From NCBI RefSeq assembly GCF_900452415.1, contig NZ_UGNX01000001.1, positions 310,001 through 374,000 of the forward strand: 64,000 nucleotides of DNA, written 5' to 3'. A program made the translations under genes and the position numbers. This document shows, piece after piece, positions 10,465 through 20,654 of this stretch (its first letter is position 1; the number at the start of each line of letters is the position of its first letter). Source of the stretch: Legionella cincinnatiensis. Lineage in GTDB: Bacteria; Pseudomonadota; Gammaproteobacteria; Legionellales; Legionellaceae. The notes under the pieces were generated by a model that worked only from the letters and a program-made list of their open reading frames with translations, ran no database searches and had not been told where the DNA came from.

Positions 10465-11710
10465 ATTGAAAAACTATACTTTAAATTTTGGCCCACAACA
10501 CCCAGCGGCACATGGCGTATTACGTTTAGTTCTTGAACTTGAAGGTGAAACAATCATACGTGCTGATCCTCATATTGGTTTATTACATAGGGCAACAGAA
10601 AAATTAGCAGAAACAAAACCCTATATCCAAACTATTGGTTATATGGATAGGCTCGATTATGTCTCTATGATGTGTAATGAGCACGCATATGTGCGAGCAA
10701 TCGAAAAGTTATTAGGCATAGAAATTCCCTTACGTGCTCAATACATTCGGACTATGTTTGATGAAGTAACACGTATTTTGAATCACCTTTTATGGTTGGG
10801 TGCCATTGCACTTGATATAGGAGCTATGACTGTCTTTTTATATTGCTTTAGAGAGCGTGAAGATTTATTTGATTGTTATGAGGCTGTATCTGGAGCGCGG
10901 ATGCATGCTACTTACTATAGGCCTGGAGGTGTAGCACGAGACTTGCCCGATATGATGCCTAAGTATCAAACCTCAAAATGGCATAATGATCGTGAAGTTG
11001 AAAAACTAAATGAAGACCGTAATGGCAGCTTGCTTGATTTTCTCTGGGCATTTACTGAGCGTTTTCCGCGCTGTGTCGATGAGTATGAAACATTATTAAC
11101 CGATAATCGAATTTGGAAGCAACGCACCGTTGATATTGGTATTGTTTCACCTGAAGATGCACTTCAATGGGGTTTTACAGGCCCTATGCTTCGTGGTTCT
11201 GGAATTGCCTGGGACTTACGAAAAAAGCAAAGTTATGCTGCTTATGATCGTGTAGATTTTGATATCCCTGTAGGTAAAACAGGTGATTGTTATGATCGCT
11301 ATTTAGTTCGTGTAGAAGAGCTAAGACAATCAAATCGCATAGTCAGACAATGTATTGAGTGGTTAAAGGCAAATCCTGGTCCAGTTCGAGTAGATGACCA
11401 TAAAATTACGCCTCCCCGACGTGTAGAAATGAAAGCAGACATGGAAGAGTTAATCCATCACTTTAAGTTATTTACTGAAGGTTTTTGTTTACCTGCGGGT
11501 GAAGTATACAGTGCTGTTGAGGCGCCTAAAGGCGAGTTTGGTATTTATATGGTATCTGATGGTGCTAATAAACCCTATAGAATGAAAATTCGTGCTCCTG
11601 GGTTTGCTCATCTGTCCAGTTATGATGAAATGACTCGAGGACATATGATCGCTGATGGGGTCGCTATTTTAGCAAGCCAGGATATAGTATTTGGTGAAAT
11701 TGATCGTTAA
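10457..11710 (+). CDS. nuoD: NADH-quinone oxidoreductase subunit D
   Basis: The 49-kDa subunit that forms the quinone-binding cavity with NuoB. The 417-residue product begins [18 protein letters not shown], and the HPAAHG loop holds the histidine that contacts quinone; [14 protein letters not shown] follows. The frame opens at 10421, but the ATG at 10457 is preceded by AAAGGTGG and gives the family N-terminus. It is followed by about 240 non-coding bases before nuoE. Confidence 0.96.
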   Translation: MIELKNYTLNFGPQHPAAHGVLRLVLELEGETIIRADPHIGLLHRATEKLAETKPYIQTIGYMDRLDYVSMMCNEHAYVRAIEKLLGIEIPLRAQYIRTMFDEVTRILNHLLWLGAIALDIGAMTVFLYCFREREDLFDCYEAVSGARMHATYYRPGGVARDLPDMMPKYQTSKWHNDREVEKLNEDRNGSLLDFLWAFTERFPRCVDEYETLLTDNRIWKQRTVDIGIVSPEDALQWGFTGPMLRGSGIAWDLRKKQSYAAYDRVDFDIPVGKTGDCYDRYLVRVEELRQSNRIVRQCIEWLKANPGPVRVDDHKITPPRRVEMKADMEELIHHFKLFTEGFCLPAGEVYSAVEAPKGEFGIYMVSDGANKPYRMKIRAPGFAHLSSYDEMTRGHMIADGVAILASQDIVFGEIDR

Positions 11711-11951
11711 TTCTTAGGGTGTTTTATTGCAAAGTTTTTGCTATGACCTTGCAGGAGTTTAATTAAAGATCGTAGAAATTTATATAATTTGTGCTTGATT
11801 TGCTGTCAAATTGACATGTTTGATAATGCGCAGGCACATATTGGTATGTAGTATATGAAGCATTTTGCAAATGAAATGTCAAGATGATGGTTAAGATATG
11901 ATGTGAGTCATGTAAATTTTTTGCACGACTCCCTAAATAAAAGGTTTAGAA
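11711..11951 (+). other. Intergenic gap inside the nuo operon (nuoD-nuoE)
   Basis: A 241-base AT-rich gap without a plausible gene. It is by far the longest break in an otherwise tightly packed operon. I see no convincing terminator hairpin with a T run. It could hold an internal promoter or a processing site, which is inference from spacing only. Confidence 0.5.
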
Positions 11952-12455
11952 ATGTCTGATAATTCAGCAAAAATATTGCATCAATTAGTCTCGGCTGAGA
12001 GAATAAAAGATATTGACCATTGGATAGCAAAATATCCAATAGATCAAAAACAATCTGCTGTAATGAGTGTTTTAAGAATTGTTCAAGAAGAGCATGGCTA
12101 CTTAACTACTGAACTAATGGATGCAATCGCGAATTACCTTGATATGCCTCCAATTGCGGTTTATGAAGTGGCCAGTTTCTATACGATGTATGAGCACAAG
12201 CAAGTTGGTAGACATTTGATAAATGTATGTACCAATATTTCATGTATGCTCTGTGATTCTGCCGCGGTTGTAAAACATCTAGAAAAAAAATTAGACATAA
12301 AATTGGGTGAAACTACGGATGATGGGCGCTTTACCTTACGAGCAGTGGAATGTTTGGGGGCTTGTGTTAATGCACCAATGATGCAAGTGGATAAGGACTA
12401 TCATGAAAATTTGACTCCTGAATCAATAGACAAAGTGTTGGAACAATACCAATAA
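11952..12455 (+). CDS. nuoE: NADH-quinone oxidoreductase subunit E
   Basis: The 24-kDa thioredoxin-like subunit of the NADH dehydrogenase module, carrying the [2Fe-2S] cluster N1a. The 167-residue product shows the ligand pairs in CTNISCMLC and in ECLGACVNAP (about residues 94 and 136), with the helical N-terminal part AVMSVLRIVQEEHGYL. An AAAGG motif precedes the ATG. Confidence 0.96.
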   Translation: MSDNSAKILHQLVSAERIKDIDHWIAKYPIDQKQSAVMSVLRIVQEEHGYLTTELMDAIANYLDMPPIAVYEVASFYTMYEHKQVGRHLINVCTNISCMLCDSAAVVKHLEKKLDIKLGETTDDGRFTLRAVECLGACVNAPMMQVDKDYHENLTPESIDKVLEQYQ

Positions 12456-12473
12456 AAGATAGAGGTGGTTGCC

Positions 12474-13751
12474 GTGGTTGAATTAAATCAAGTTTGCTAT
12501 CGAACATTTCATCTACCAGAACCTTGGACACTATCTGCATATGAAAGTGTTGGTGGATACAGTGCTTGGAGAAAAATTTTAAAAGAACAAACTTCTCCTC
12601 AACATATTATTGACGAACTCAAAACTTCTGCATTACGAGGTCGAGGTGGCGCTGGGTTTCCTACTGGATTGAAATGGAGCTTTATGAATCGCAATAATCC
12701 AGTACAAAAATACGTTGTATGTAATTCTGATGAAGGTGAGCCAGGTACTTGTAAGGATCGAGATATACTCAGATTTAACCCTCATCAACTTATAGAAGGT
12801 ATGGCTATAGCCGGATATACCATGGGAGCAACTGTGGGTTACAACTATATCCGTGGTGAATTTTGGCTGCCTTATGAACATACCGAGATGGCCATAGAAG
12901 AAGCCTATGCTGCAGGTTTATTGGGCAAAAATATCTTAGGTTCTGGTATTGACTTTGATCTATACAATCACTTAGGGGCAGGGGCCTATATCTGCGGTGA
13001 AGAAACTGCTTTACTTAATTCTCTTGAGGGAAAAAAAGGTCAACCACGATTTAAACCTCCGTTTCCTGCAAATTACGGTTTATACGGCAAACCCACGACA
13101 ATAAACAACACTGAAACTTTTGCTTCCGTTCCCGTTATTATGGAAAAGAGTGGTGAATGGTTTTTAAAATTAGGTAAACCCAATAATGGAGGCGCTAAGT
13201 GTTTTAGTGTTAGTGGACATGTCAATAAGCCAGGAAATTTTGAAATTCCACTAGGCACCCCTTTTAAAATACTTGTAGAGTTAGCAGGTGGCGTTCGCGA
13301 AGGTCGAAAGATAAAAGCGGTAATTCCTGGGGGAACATCGATGCCTGTCTTGCCAGGTGACGTTATGATGGGTCTTGATATGGATTATGATAGCATCCAG
13401 AAAGCTGGTTCAGGACTAGGATCAGGAGCGGTAATCATCATGGATGAAACTACTTGTATGGTAGATGCGTTGTATCGTATTGCAGAATTCTACATGGATG
13501 AGTCTTGTGGTCAATGTACTCCATGTCGAGAAGGTACGGGTTGGATGGTTCGTCTATTACACCGCATTAAAGAAGGCCATGGTGAACCTGGGGATGTAGA
13601 GAGATTAGTCAATGTCGCGAATAATATCGAAGGACGCACTATTTGTGCATTAGGCGAGGCAGCCGCTTGGCCTGTACAAAGTTTTATTAAGCATTTCCGC
13701 GATGAATTTGAATATTTCGTGAAACATAAACGCTCAATCGTCGCAGCATAA
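12474..13751 (+). CDS. nuoF: NADH-quinone oxidoreductase subunit F
   Basis: The 51-kDa subunit that binds NADH and FMN and the [4Fe-4S] cluster N3, the entry point of electrons into complex I. The 425-residue product has the glycine-rich nucleotide loop [14 protein letters not shown], the FMN-site region [13 protein letters not shown], and [13 protein letters not shown] plus a distal cysteine in TICALGEAA for N3. A GTG at 12465 is in frame, but AGAGG at 12461-12465 overlaps it and is well spaced for the GTG at 12474, which I use. Confidence 0.95.
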   Translation: MVELNQVCYRTFHLPEPWTLSAYESVGGYSAWRKILKEQTSPQHIIDELKTSALRGRGGAGFPTGLKWSFMNRNNPVQKYVVCNSDEGEPGTCKDRDILRFNPHQLIEGMAIAGYTMGATVGYNYIRGEFWLPYEHTEMAIEEAYAAGLLGKNILGSGIDFDLYNHLGAGAYICGEETALLNSLEGKKGQPRFKPPFPANYGLYGKPTTINNTETFASVPVIMEKSGEWFLKLGKPNNGGAKCFSVSGHVNKPGNFEIPLGTPFKILVELAGGVREGRKIKAVIPGGTSMPVLPGDVMMGLDMDYDSIQKAGSGLGSGAVIIMDETTCMVDALYRIAEFYMDESCGQCTPCREGTGWMVRLLHRIKEGHGEPGDVERLVNVANNIEGRTICALGEAAAWPVQSFIKHFRDEFEYFVKHKRSIVAA

Positions 13752-13766
13752 ATAAAAGGTTTGACT

Positions 13767-16121
13767 ATGACTACTACTATTGAAATCGACGGTAAAGTTT
13801 TTGAAGCAGAAAATGGTCAAATGATCATTGAAGTGGCAGATGAAGCAGGTATTCATATCCCACGTTTTTGCTATCATAAAAAGTTATCAGTGGCAGCAAA
13901 CTGCCGCATGTGTTTAGTTGAAGTTGAAAATGGCAGAAAACCAGTTCCTGCTTGTGCAACGCCAATTACAAACGGGATGAAAGTCTTTACTAAATCAAAA
14001 GAAGCCTTACACTCTCAAAAAGCAGTTATGGAGTTTCTTCTCATTAATCACCCCTTGGATTGCCCAATATGCGATCAAGGTGGGGAGTGTGAATTACAAG
14101 ATAACTCTATGGGATTTGGTTCAGGCTCATCAGAATACAAAGAAACAAAGCGGTCTGTGGATGATGATAATTTAGGGCCACTCATTTCTACTGAAATGAC
14201 GCGATGTATCCATTGCACTCGTTGTGTCCGATTTGGCGAAGAAATAGCAGGATTAAGAGAGTTAGGTGCAACAGGACGTGGTGAACATATGCAAATTGGC
14301 ACGTATGTTCAGCATAGTATGAAGTCAGAAGTTTCTGGTAATATTATTGATTTATGTCCTGTAGGGGCTTTAACCTCTAAACCCTTTCGTTTCACAGCAA
14401 GAGCTTGGGAATTAACGCAACATGAAGGTGTTGCACCCCATGATTGTTTGGGATCAAATATTTATTTACACACACGCCGAAATGAGTTGATGCGTGTTGT
14501 TCCTAAAGAAAATGAAGTAATTAATGAAACCTGGCTCTCTGATCGTGATCGATTCAGTTATTTAGGATTAAAAAGCGCAGCAAGAGCTTCTCAGCCTCAA
14601 ATTAAACGCAATGGTCAATGGGAAACAGTTGATTGGGAAACGGCCTTAAAATTTACGGCAGATGGGCTAGCTCGTGTTATAAAAAATAATGGACCTGAAC
14701 AAGTAGCCGCATTTGCATCGAGTTCTTCTACCTTAGAAGAACTATTTTTATTGCAAAAACTGATGCGCGAAATTGGAGTGCATAATCTTGATCATAGAGT
14801 GCAACAAATTGATTTCAAAGATCAAGAAAATCAAACAACAACCCCTCAAAGTTCTTTAGCGTATGCCGACATAGAGCATCAAAATTCTATATTGCTCGTT
14901 GGATGCAATATAGATCGCGAAGTCCCCTTGGCTGGTGTTCGACTTCGTAAGGCTTTTCGTAATGGCGCCAAAATTTATGCAATTAATCCAGTAGATTTTG
15001 AATTCCGTTTTGATTTAAGTGAGCGCTTTATAATTCCACCCTTGGAAATGCCAATGCAATTGGCCAAACTTATTTTAGCTCTTACTGATAATATAAAGAA
15101 TTTACCTGAGGAAATACAAAAATTATTGATAGGCTTAGAACCAGACGAAGCGATTCGAAGTGTTGCTAAGGCATTAAAAGAAGGCAAGGCATGCCTCGTT
15201 ACTGGTGCTCTTTGTGAAAATCATCCAGAGGCTGCTTTATTGCGTACTTTTGTTTTCTTGATCGAAAAGTTAAGTGGTGCAAAGGTACTCAGACTTACTC
15301 AGGGTGCTAATACTGCCGGAGCATGGATGGCGGGAATGGTTCCCCATAGAACAACAGCAGGAAAATCTGTTTCCACTGTCGGAATGGATGTCCAGTCAGC
15401 GATCAATGCAAAACTTAAAGCATATTTTTTAATGGGAGTTGAGCCTGGCTTTGATTTTGCTAATCCTTTTGGTGCAAGACAAGCGATGCTTGCCGCAGAA
15501 TTTGTGGTGCTTCTCTCTGCCTATAATCATGATTCAATGCATGATTATGCGGATGTAATCTTACCTATAGCTCCTTATGCAGAAACTTCAGGAACATATG
15601 TTAATGTTGATAATACTTGGCAAACAGTAAAAGGCGCTTTGTCTCCTCATGGAGATTCTCGGCCGGCATGGAAGATTTTACGAGTGTTAGGTAATTTGCT
15701 CCACTGCCATGATTTTGAATATATGTCGACTGAGCATGTGTTAACAGAAATAAAAAATATTATTGCAATTACAATGGAGCAGGAATATAAACCTTATTAT
15801 CCTGAATGTTTACCACTAATGAATCAATCTCTAATTCGAGTTGGCGAATGGCCTCTATACCGTAGCGACGCGATTATTAGAAATGCTAAAGAGTTACAAT
15901 TATGTGCTGCGGCTGAGTCGGCATGTATTCGCATCAATCCTGAAACGGCAGATAGATTAAATTTAGATGATGTTGCTACTGTATCTCAGGGAGATATTGA
16001 GATAACATTGCCGCTTAAACGTGATGAGCGCATTGCGGCCGATGTTGTATGGGTAGCAAACGCGATGCCTGAGACAGTTGATTTAGGTCATTCATTTGCT
16101 GCAATAACTATTAAGCGCTAG
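13767..16121 (+). CDS. nuoG: NADH-quinone oxidoreductase subunit G
   Basis: The largest subunit of the peripheral arm, 784 residues, carrying several iron-sulfur clusters between NuoF and NuoI. The N-terminal ferredoxin domain has CYHKKLSVAANCRMC for the [2Fe-2S] cluster. HPLDCPICDQGGECELQD and CIHCTRCVRF are the [4Fe-4S] ligands, and a molybdopterin-oxidoreductase-like domain follows. I chose the ATG at 13767 (after AAAAGG) over a TTG at 13761. The C-terminal third is less conserved, as is usual for the family. Confidence 0.95.
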   Translation: MTTTIEIDGKVFEAENGQMIIEVADEAGIHIPRFCYHKKLSVAANCRMCLVEVENGRKPVPACATPITNGMKVFTKSKEALHSQKAVMEFLLINHPLDCPICDQGGECELQDNSMGFGSGSSEYKETKRSVDDDNLGPLISTEMTRCIHCTRCVRFGEEIAGLRELGATGRGEHMQIGTYVQHSMKSEVSGNIIDLCPVGALTSKPFRFTARAWELTQHEGVAPHDCLGSNIYLHTRRNELMRVVPKENEVINETWLSDRDRFSYLGLKSAARASQPQIKRNGQWETVDWETALKFTADGLARVIKNNGPEQVAAFASSSSTLEELFLLQKLMREIGVHNLDHRVQQIDFKDQENQTTTPQSSLAYADIEHQNSILLVGCNIDREVPLAGVRLRKAFRNGAKIYAINPVDFEFRFDLSERFIIPPLEMPMQLAKLILALTDNIKNLPEEIQKLLIGLEPDEAIRSVAKALKEGKACLVTGALCENHPEAALLRTFVFLIEKLSGAKVLRLTQGANTAGAWMAGMVPHRTTAGKSVSTVGMDVQSAINAKLKAYFLMGVEPGFDFANPFGARQAMLAAEFVVLLSAYNHDSMHDYADVILPIAPYAETSGTYVNVDNTWQTVKGALSPHGDSRPAWKILRVLGNLLHCHDFEYMSTEHVLTEIKNIIAITMEQEYKPYYPECLPLMNQSLIRVGEWPLYRSDAIIRNAKELQLCAAAESACIRINPETADRLNLDDVATVSQGDIEITLPLKRDERIAADVVWVANAMPETVDLGHSFAAITIKR

Positions 16122-16133
16122 GCAGGTAAAAAA

Positions 16134-17156
16134 ATGCTGCAAGATATTAGCATATTAATTTGGGTCATTATCAAAATATTAGTGATAGTAATACCTTTAT
16201 TACTTTGTGTTGCCTATTTAATTTACGCTGAGCGTAAAGTAATAGGATATATCCAGGCTCGGATAGGTCCAAACCGAGTTGGTGTTAAAGGTTTACTTCA
16301 GCCTATTGCTGACTTAATTAAATTGATTACAAAAGAAATTATTATTCCTACACGATCAAATAGATACCTCTTTATTGCTGCACCATTGTTTGCCTTGGTA
16401 CCTGCTTTAGTTGGTTGGGCTGTTGTTCCTTTTCAAGAAGGAGTTGTTCTCGCAAACATTAATGCAGGTGTGCTCTATATTTTTGCAATGAGTTCCTTAG
16501 GCGTGTATGGGGTATTAATTGCAGGGTGGGCGTCTAATTCTAAATATGCAATGTTCGGTGCCTTAAGAAGTACTGCCCAGACTGTTTCTTATGAGATAGC
16601 GATGGGTTTTGCGTTAGTAGGGGTACTGCTGGCAGCAGGAAGTATGAACTTAACCGACGTCGTTAATTCACAAAAAGGAGGCATTTTACATTGGTGGTTT
16701 ATTCCATTATTGCCACTCTTTCTTGTATTTTGGATTGCAGGTATCGCTGAAACAAATAGAGCCCCCTTTGATTTGGCTGAAGGAGAGTCTGAAATTGTTG
16801 CAGGGTTCCACGTTGAATACTCTGGGATAGGATTTGCACTATTTTTCTTGTCCGAATATGCCAGCATGATTCTTATTTCTGTATTGCTCAGTGTTTTATT
16901 TCTCGGGGGATGGATGTCTCCATTTGAGGGAATACCGATTTTAGAAGACATCTTTTTTGTTGTTCCTGGTTTTGTTTGGTTGCTCGTAAAAGTATGCTTT
17001 TTCCTTTACGTGTATTTGTGGATAAGGGCAACTTTTCCTCGTTATCGTTATGACCAGCTTATGCGTTTAGGTTGGAAAGTACTTATTCCAGTCACCATCG
17101 TTTGGATTATTGTAACTGCCTTAATGGTTATAACACATCTTAAACCTTGGTTTTGA
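16134..17156 (+). CDS. nuoH: NADH-quinone oxidoreductase subunit H
   Basis: Membrane subunit linking the quinone cavity to the antiporter-like subunits. The 340-residue product has about eight or nine hydrophobic helices and the conserved loops [18 protein letters not shown] (near residue 31), [20 protein letters not shown] and [18 protein letters not shown]. Its length and order after nuoG are standard. Confidence 0.97.
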   Translation: MLQDISILIWVIIKILVIVIPLLLCVAYLIYAERKVIGYIQARIGPNRVGVKGLLQPIADLIKLITKEIIIPTRSNRYLFIAAPLFALVPALVGWAVVPFQEGVVLANINAGVLYIFAMSSLGVYGVLIAGWASNSKYAMFGALRSTAQTVSYEIAMGFALVGVLLAAGSMNLTDVVNSQKGGILHWWFIPLLPLFLVFWIAGIAETNRAPFDLAEGESEIVAGFHVEYSGIGFALFFLSEYASMILISVLLSVLFLGGWMSPFEGIPILEDIFFVVPGFVWLLVKVCFFLYVYLWIRATFPRYRYDQLMRLGWKVLIPVTIVWIIVTALMVITHLKPWF

Positions 17157-17174
17157 TGATTAATAGAGAAGCCG

Positions 17175-17675
17175 ATGAAAAAAGCATATCAAAATATAAA
17201 ATATTATTTACGTAGTTTTCTTTTAGTAGAATTATTATTGGGGCTAAAGTTAACGGGTAAATATTTCTTTAAGAAAAAAGTAACTGTGCAATTTCCTGAA
17301 GAAAAAACACCCATTTCACCTCGTTTTAGAGGCTTACTGGCGTTGCGTCGTTATCCCAATGGTGAAGAGCGTTGTATCGCGTGCAAGTTATGTGAGGCGG
17401 TGTGCCCAGCATTGGCCATAACAATTGAAGCAGAACCGCGTGCAGATGGTACACGTCGCACAACACGATATGATATTGATATGTTTAAATGTATTAATTG
17501 CGGTTTATGTGAGGAATCATGCCCAGTGGACTCTATAGTTGTTACCCCAATACATCATTATCATGTTAGTGAGCGTGGGCAAAACATTATGACTAAAGAA
17601 AAGTTATTGGCGCTTGGTGATTTGATGGAACCCAAACTTGCAGCAGATCGAGCTGCTGACGAAAAATACCGATGA
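17175..17675 (+). CDS. nuoI: NADH-quinone oxidoreductase subunit I
   Basis: Peripheral-arm subunit with two [4Fe-4S] clusters (N6a and N6b) that relay electrons to N2 in NuoB. The 166-residue product has a short N-terminal hydrophobic/amphipathic region and two ferredoxin motifs: [13 protein letters not shown] (about residue 70) and [14 protein letters not shown] (about residue 110). Confidence 0.97.
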   Translation: MKKAYQNIKYYLRSFLLVELLLGLKLTGKYFFKKKVTVQFPEEKTPISPRFRGLLALRRYPNGEERCIACKLCEAVCPALAITIEAEPRADGTRRTTRYDIDMFKCINCGLCEESCPVDSIVVTPIHHYHVSERGQNIMTKEKLLALGDLMEPKLAADRAADEKYR

Positions 17676-17688
17676 TGAGGTAATTTTT

Positions 17689-18339
17689 ATGCATGATTTA
17701 TTAGTTCAAGTGATTTTTTATATCTTTGCAGCATTAGCAATCGGTGCTGCCTTTATGGTAATTATCCAAGATAACCCAGTGCGTAGTGTTTTATTTCTTG
17801 TACTTACTTTTTTTGCCAGTGCTGTATTATGGATACTTGCGGAAGCGGAGTTTCTCGCGCTTATTCTTGTGTTAGTTTATGTTGGCGCAGTGATGACATT
17901 GTTTTTATTTGTCGTCATGATGCTCAATATTGATGTTGAAATAATGAAGAGCCATTATAAACGTTATTTACCCTTTGGACTGATTCTTGTTGCTTTGTTC
18001 CTTGGACTTTTAATGGTGTCTATTCCTTCTGGGACCTTTAAGAAAAACGTAGAAGTTCAACAAAGTCATGCAATAAGCTCACAACTGCTTGATGCAAAAC
18101 AAAATGGCACTGAAGAACAACGACCATTATCGAATACTGAAGCTTTAGGTATGGTGCTGTATACAGATTATTTATTGGCTTTTGAAATTGCAGCTGCTTT
18201 ATTGTTAATAGCAATCATTTCCGCAATAACTTTGGCTCATAGAGGCCCGAGAAAATCGAAAAGACAAAATGTGAAACAACAGATTCTAACGCATAAAAAT
18301 CAGCGAGTAGAATTAATTAATATGAAAGCAGAAAAATAA
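17689..18339 (+). CDS. nuoJ: NADH-quinone oxidoreductase subunit J
   Basis: Membrane subunit of complex I lying between NuoH and the antiporter-like subunits. The 216-residue product has five hydrophobic helices. Conserved patches are NPVRSVLFLVLTFF and LVLVYVGAVMTLFLFVVMML, the latter holding the pi-bulge helix known from the family. The frame opens at 17638 inside nuoI, but the ATG at 17689 has GAGG at 17677-17680 and gives the expected start MHDLLVQ. Confidence 0.95.
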   Translation: MHDLLVQVIFYIFAALAIGAAFMVIIQDNPVRSVLFLVLTFFASAVLWILAEAEFLALILVLVYVGAVMTLFLFVVMMLNIDVEIMKSHYKRYLPFGLILVALFLGLLMVSIPSGTFKKNVEVQQSHAISSQLLDAKQNGTEEQRPLSNTEALGMVLYTDYLLAFEIAAALLLIAIISAITLAHRGPRKSKRQNVKQQILTHKNQRVELINMKAEK

Positions 18340-18355
18340 TATTGGGGAATTCTAG

Positions 18356-18661
18356 ATGATACCTGTTAATCATTACCTAATTTTAGGAGCCATTTTATTT
18401 GGTTTTGGTCTTATTGGCATTATGATGAATCGGAGAAACATCATTTTATTGCTCGTATGCATCGAATTAATGTTACTCGCAGTGAACACGAATTTTGTTG
18501 CATTTTCACATTATTATAGCGAAATTAGTGGACAAGTTTTTGTTTTTTTTATATTAACTGTTGCTGCTGCAGAAGCGGCTATAGGTTTAGCCATAGTGAT
18601 GTTGCTTTTCAGAAATAGAGGTAACATTAACGTTGATAAGATGAATCATTTAAAAGGTTAA
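18356..18661 (+). CDS. nuoK: NADH-quinone oxidoreductase subunit K
   Basis: Small membrane subunit (101 residues, three helices) homologous to MrpC of cation antiporters. The conserved glutamates are visible in [12 protein letters not shown] (helix 2) and in [11 protein letters not shown] (helix 3). A GGGGA ribosome site precedes the ATG. nuoL follows four bases after its stop. Confidence 0.96.
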   Translation: MIPVNHYLILGAILFGFGLIGIMMNRRNIILLLVCIELMLLAVNTNFVAFSHYYSEISGQVFVFFILTVAAAEAAIGLAIVMLLFRNRGNINVDKMNHLKG

Positions 18662-18665
18662 CATT

Positions 18666-20639
18666 GTGAGTATCCAACAACTTTGTCTAATAATTGTTCT
18701 AGCGCCTCTTGCAGGTTCTATGATTGCTGGCTTTTTTCGTAATCAAATAGGACGAGCTGGAGCTCATACAGTCACTATTTTGGGAGTTGCGATTTCTTTC
18801 GCAACATCAGTGTATTTGGCGTGCCAGCTTTTTTCTGGCCACATCTCAACTGAGAGTACTGTTGTTTATCATTGGGCGAGTGGCGGATTAATTCTTCCAT
18901 TCGAATTTAATATAGGATTTTTAATTGATCCGTTAAGTACAGTCATGTTGGTTATCGTTAACTTTGTATCGTTACTCGTACATATATACAGTATTGGATA
19001 TATGGCGGATGATGATGGGTATCAACGTTTTTTTAGTTATATTTCGTTGTTTACCTTTATGATGCTGATGTTGGTAACTGCCAACAATTTCTTACAATTA
19101 TTCTTTGGCTGGGAAGGTGTAGGACTAGTGTCTTATTTGCTTATCGGTTTTTGGTACCAGAAAGAATCGGCTAATGAAGGTAGTCTGAAAGCGTTTATTG
19201 TAAATCGCGTAGGCGATTTTGGATTTTTATTAGGTATTGCTCTCGTTTTTGCATATACAGGAAGCATTGATTATACAACTGTGTTCCAAAATGCAAACTA
19301 CTTGGCTACTCAAAATATAGAGTTATTTCAAGGACATCCTTGGTCTTTGATGACGGTAATTTGTTTGGCTTTGTATGTGGGGGCTATGGGAAAATCAGCA
19401 CAAATACCTTTACATGTATGGTTACCTGAATCTATGGAAGGTCCAACACCAATTTCAGCACTTATCCATGCTGCAACAATGGTTACAGCAGGGGTATTTA
19501 TGATAGCGCGTATTTCTCCACTTATTGAATATTCTACTACTGCGCTAAGTGTGGTCCTGGTGATTGGTGCTAGTGGTGCACTCTTTACGGGAATTTTAGC
19601 TTTGGTGATGAATGACATTAAACGGGTTGTAGCCTATTCGACTTTGTCACAACTTGGTTATATGATGGTAGCGATGGGTGCTTCTGCCTATAGCGCTGGC
19701 ATCTTTCATCTGCTTACCCACGCATGTTTTAAAGCATTATTGTTCCTTGGTGCGGGTTCAGTTATTATTGGCATGCATCATGAACAAGATATGAGAAAGA
19801 TGGGTGGCTTATGGAATAAAATGCCTATTACCTATGTGACTTACGTTATTGGTTCTTTGGCTTTATGTGCGTTTCCACCTTTTGCAGGATTTTATTCAAA
19901 AGATACAATTATCGAAGCAGCCCAATTATCGCAGATCCCTGGAAGTAGTTATGCCTATTTTTGTGTCGTTCTCGGTGCTGGTGTAACGGCGCTCTATACA
20001 TTTAGATCTTTATTTATGACTTTTCATGGCAAGCCGCGCATGGATGAACATACATTAAGCCATATTCATGAATCACCATGGGTAGTATGGCTCCCGCTGG
20101 TTTTACTCGCCATTCCTTCTGTTATATTAGGCTACGTACTTTATATGCCTATGCTCTATGATAACCCAAGTCTAATTGGTTCATCACTGTTTATTCTACC
20201 GCAACATAATGTTTTAGCAGAACTAGCGCATGAAGTTGTTTCTCCTTTTGAAAGCATGCTACATTCAGTGTACTCCTTGACGCTTTGGATTACTTTAGCT
20301 GGCGCCGCTATCGCGTGGGTTTGCTATATTGCTGTTCCATCTCTCCCAGGACAATTAGCACGACGCTTTTCACTCATTTATAAAATACTTGTTAATAAAT
20401 ATGGTTTCGATGCTTTTAACAATTTGTTTATTGTAAAAGGTTCGAAGGGAATAGGACGAATATTTTATAATGTCGGTGATCAGAAATTAATCGATGGAAT
20501 GGTTGTAAATGGCAGTAGTCGACTTATTAGATGGTTTTCAGCTAAAGGTCGCACGATACAAAGCGGTTATCTGTATCATTATGCGGCAGTAATGGTATTG
20601 GGGTTATTTGGATTTTTATGCTGGTTGATACTCGGCTGA
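18666..20639 (+). CDS. nuoL: NADH-quinone oxidoreductase subunit L
   Basis: Distal antiporter-like proton-pumping subunit with the long lateral helix. The 657-residue product has many transmembrane segments. Family residues include FFGWEGVGLVSYLLIGFW with the key glutamate, GKSAQIPLHVWLPESMEGPTP with the lysine and EGPTP loop, and HLLTHACFKALLFLGAGSVI with the central lysine. It starts with GTG. The polar C-terminal region contains the end of the lateral helix and a last membrane anchor. Confidence 0.96.
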   Translation: MSIQQLCLIIVLAPLAGSMIAGFFRNQIGRAGAHTVTILGVAISFATSVYLACQLFSGHISTESTVVYHWASGGLILPFEFNIGFLIDPLSTVMLVIVNFVSLLVHIYSIGYMADDDGYQRFFSYISLFTFMMLMLVTANNFLQLFFGWEGVGLVSYLLIGFWYQKESANEGSLKAFIVNRVGDFGFLLGIALVFAYTGSIDYTTVFQNANYLATQNIELFQGHPWSLMTVICLALYVGAMGKSAQIPLHVWLPESMEGPTPISALIHAATMVTAGVFMIARISPLIEYSTTALSVVLVIGASGALFTGILALVMNDIKRVVAYSTLSQLGYMMVAMGASAYSAGIFHLLTHACFKALLFLGAGSVIIGMHHEQDMRKMGGLWNKMPITYVTYVIGSLALCAFPPFAGFYSKDTIIEAAQLSQIPGSSYAYFCVVLGAGVTALYTFRSLFMTFHGKPRMDEHTLSHIHESPWVVWLPLVLLAIPSVILGYVLYMPMLYDNPSLIGSSLFILPQHNVLAELAHEVVSPFESMLHSVYSLTLWITLAGAAIAWVCYIAVPSLPGQLARRFSLIYKILVNKYGFDAFNNLFIVKGSKGIGRIFYNVGDQKLIDGMVVNGSSRLIRWFSAKGRTIQSGYLYHYAAVMVLGLFGFLCWLILG

Positions 20640-20654
20640 ATATAGGGTGAAGGT

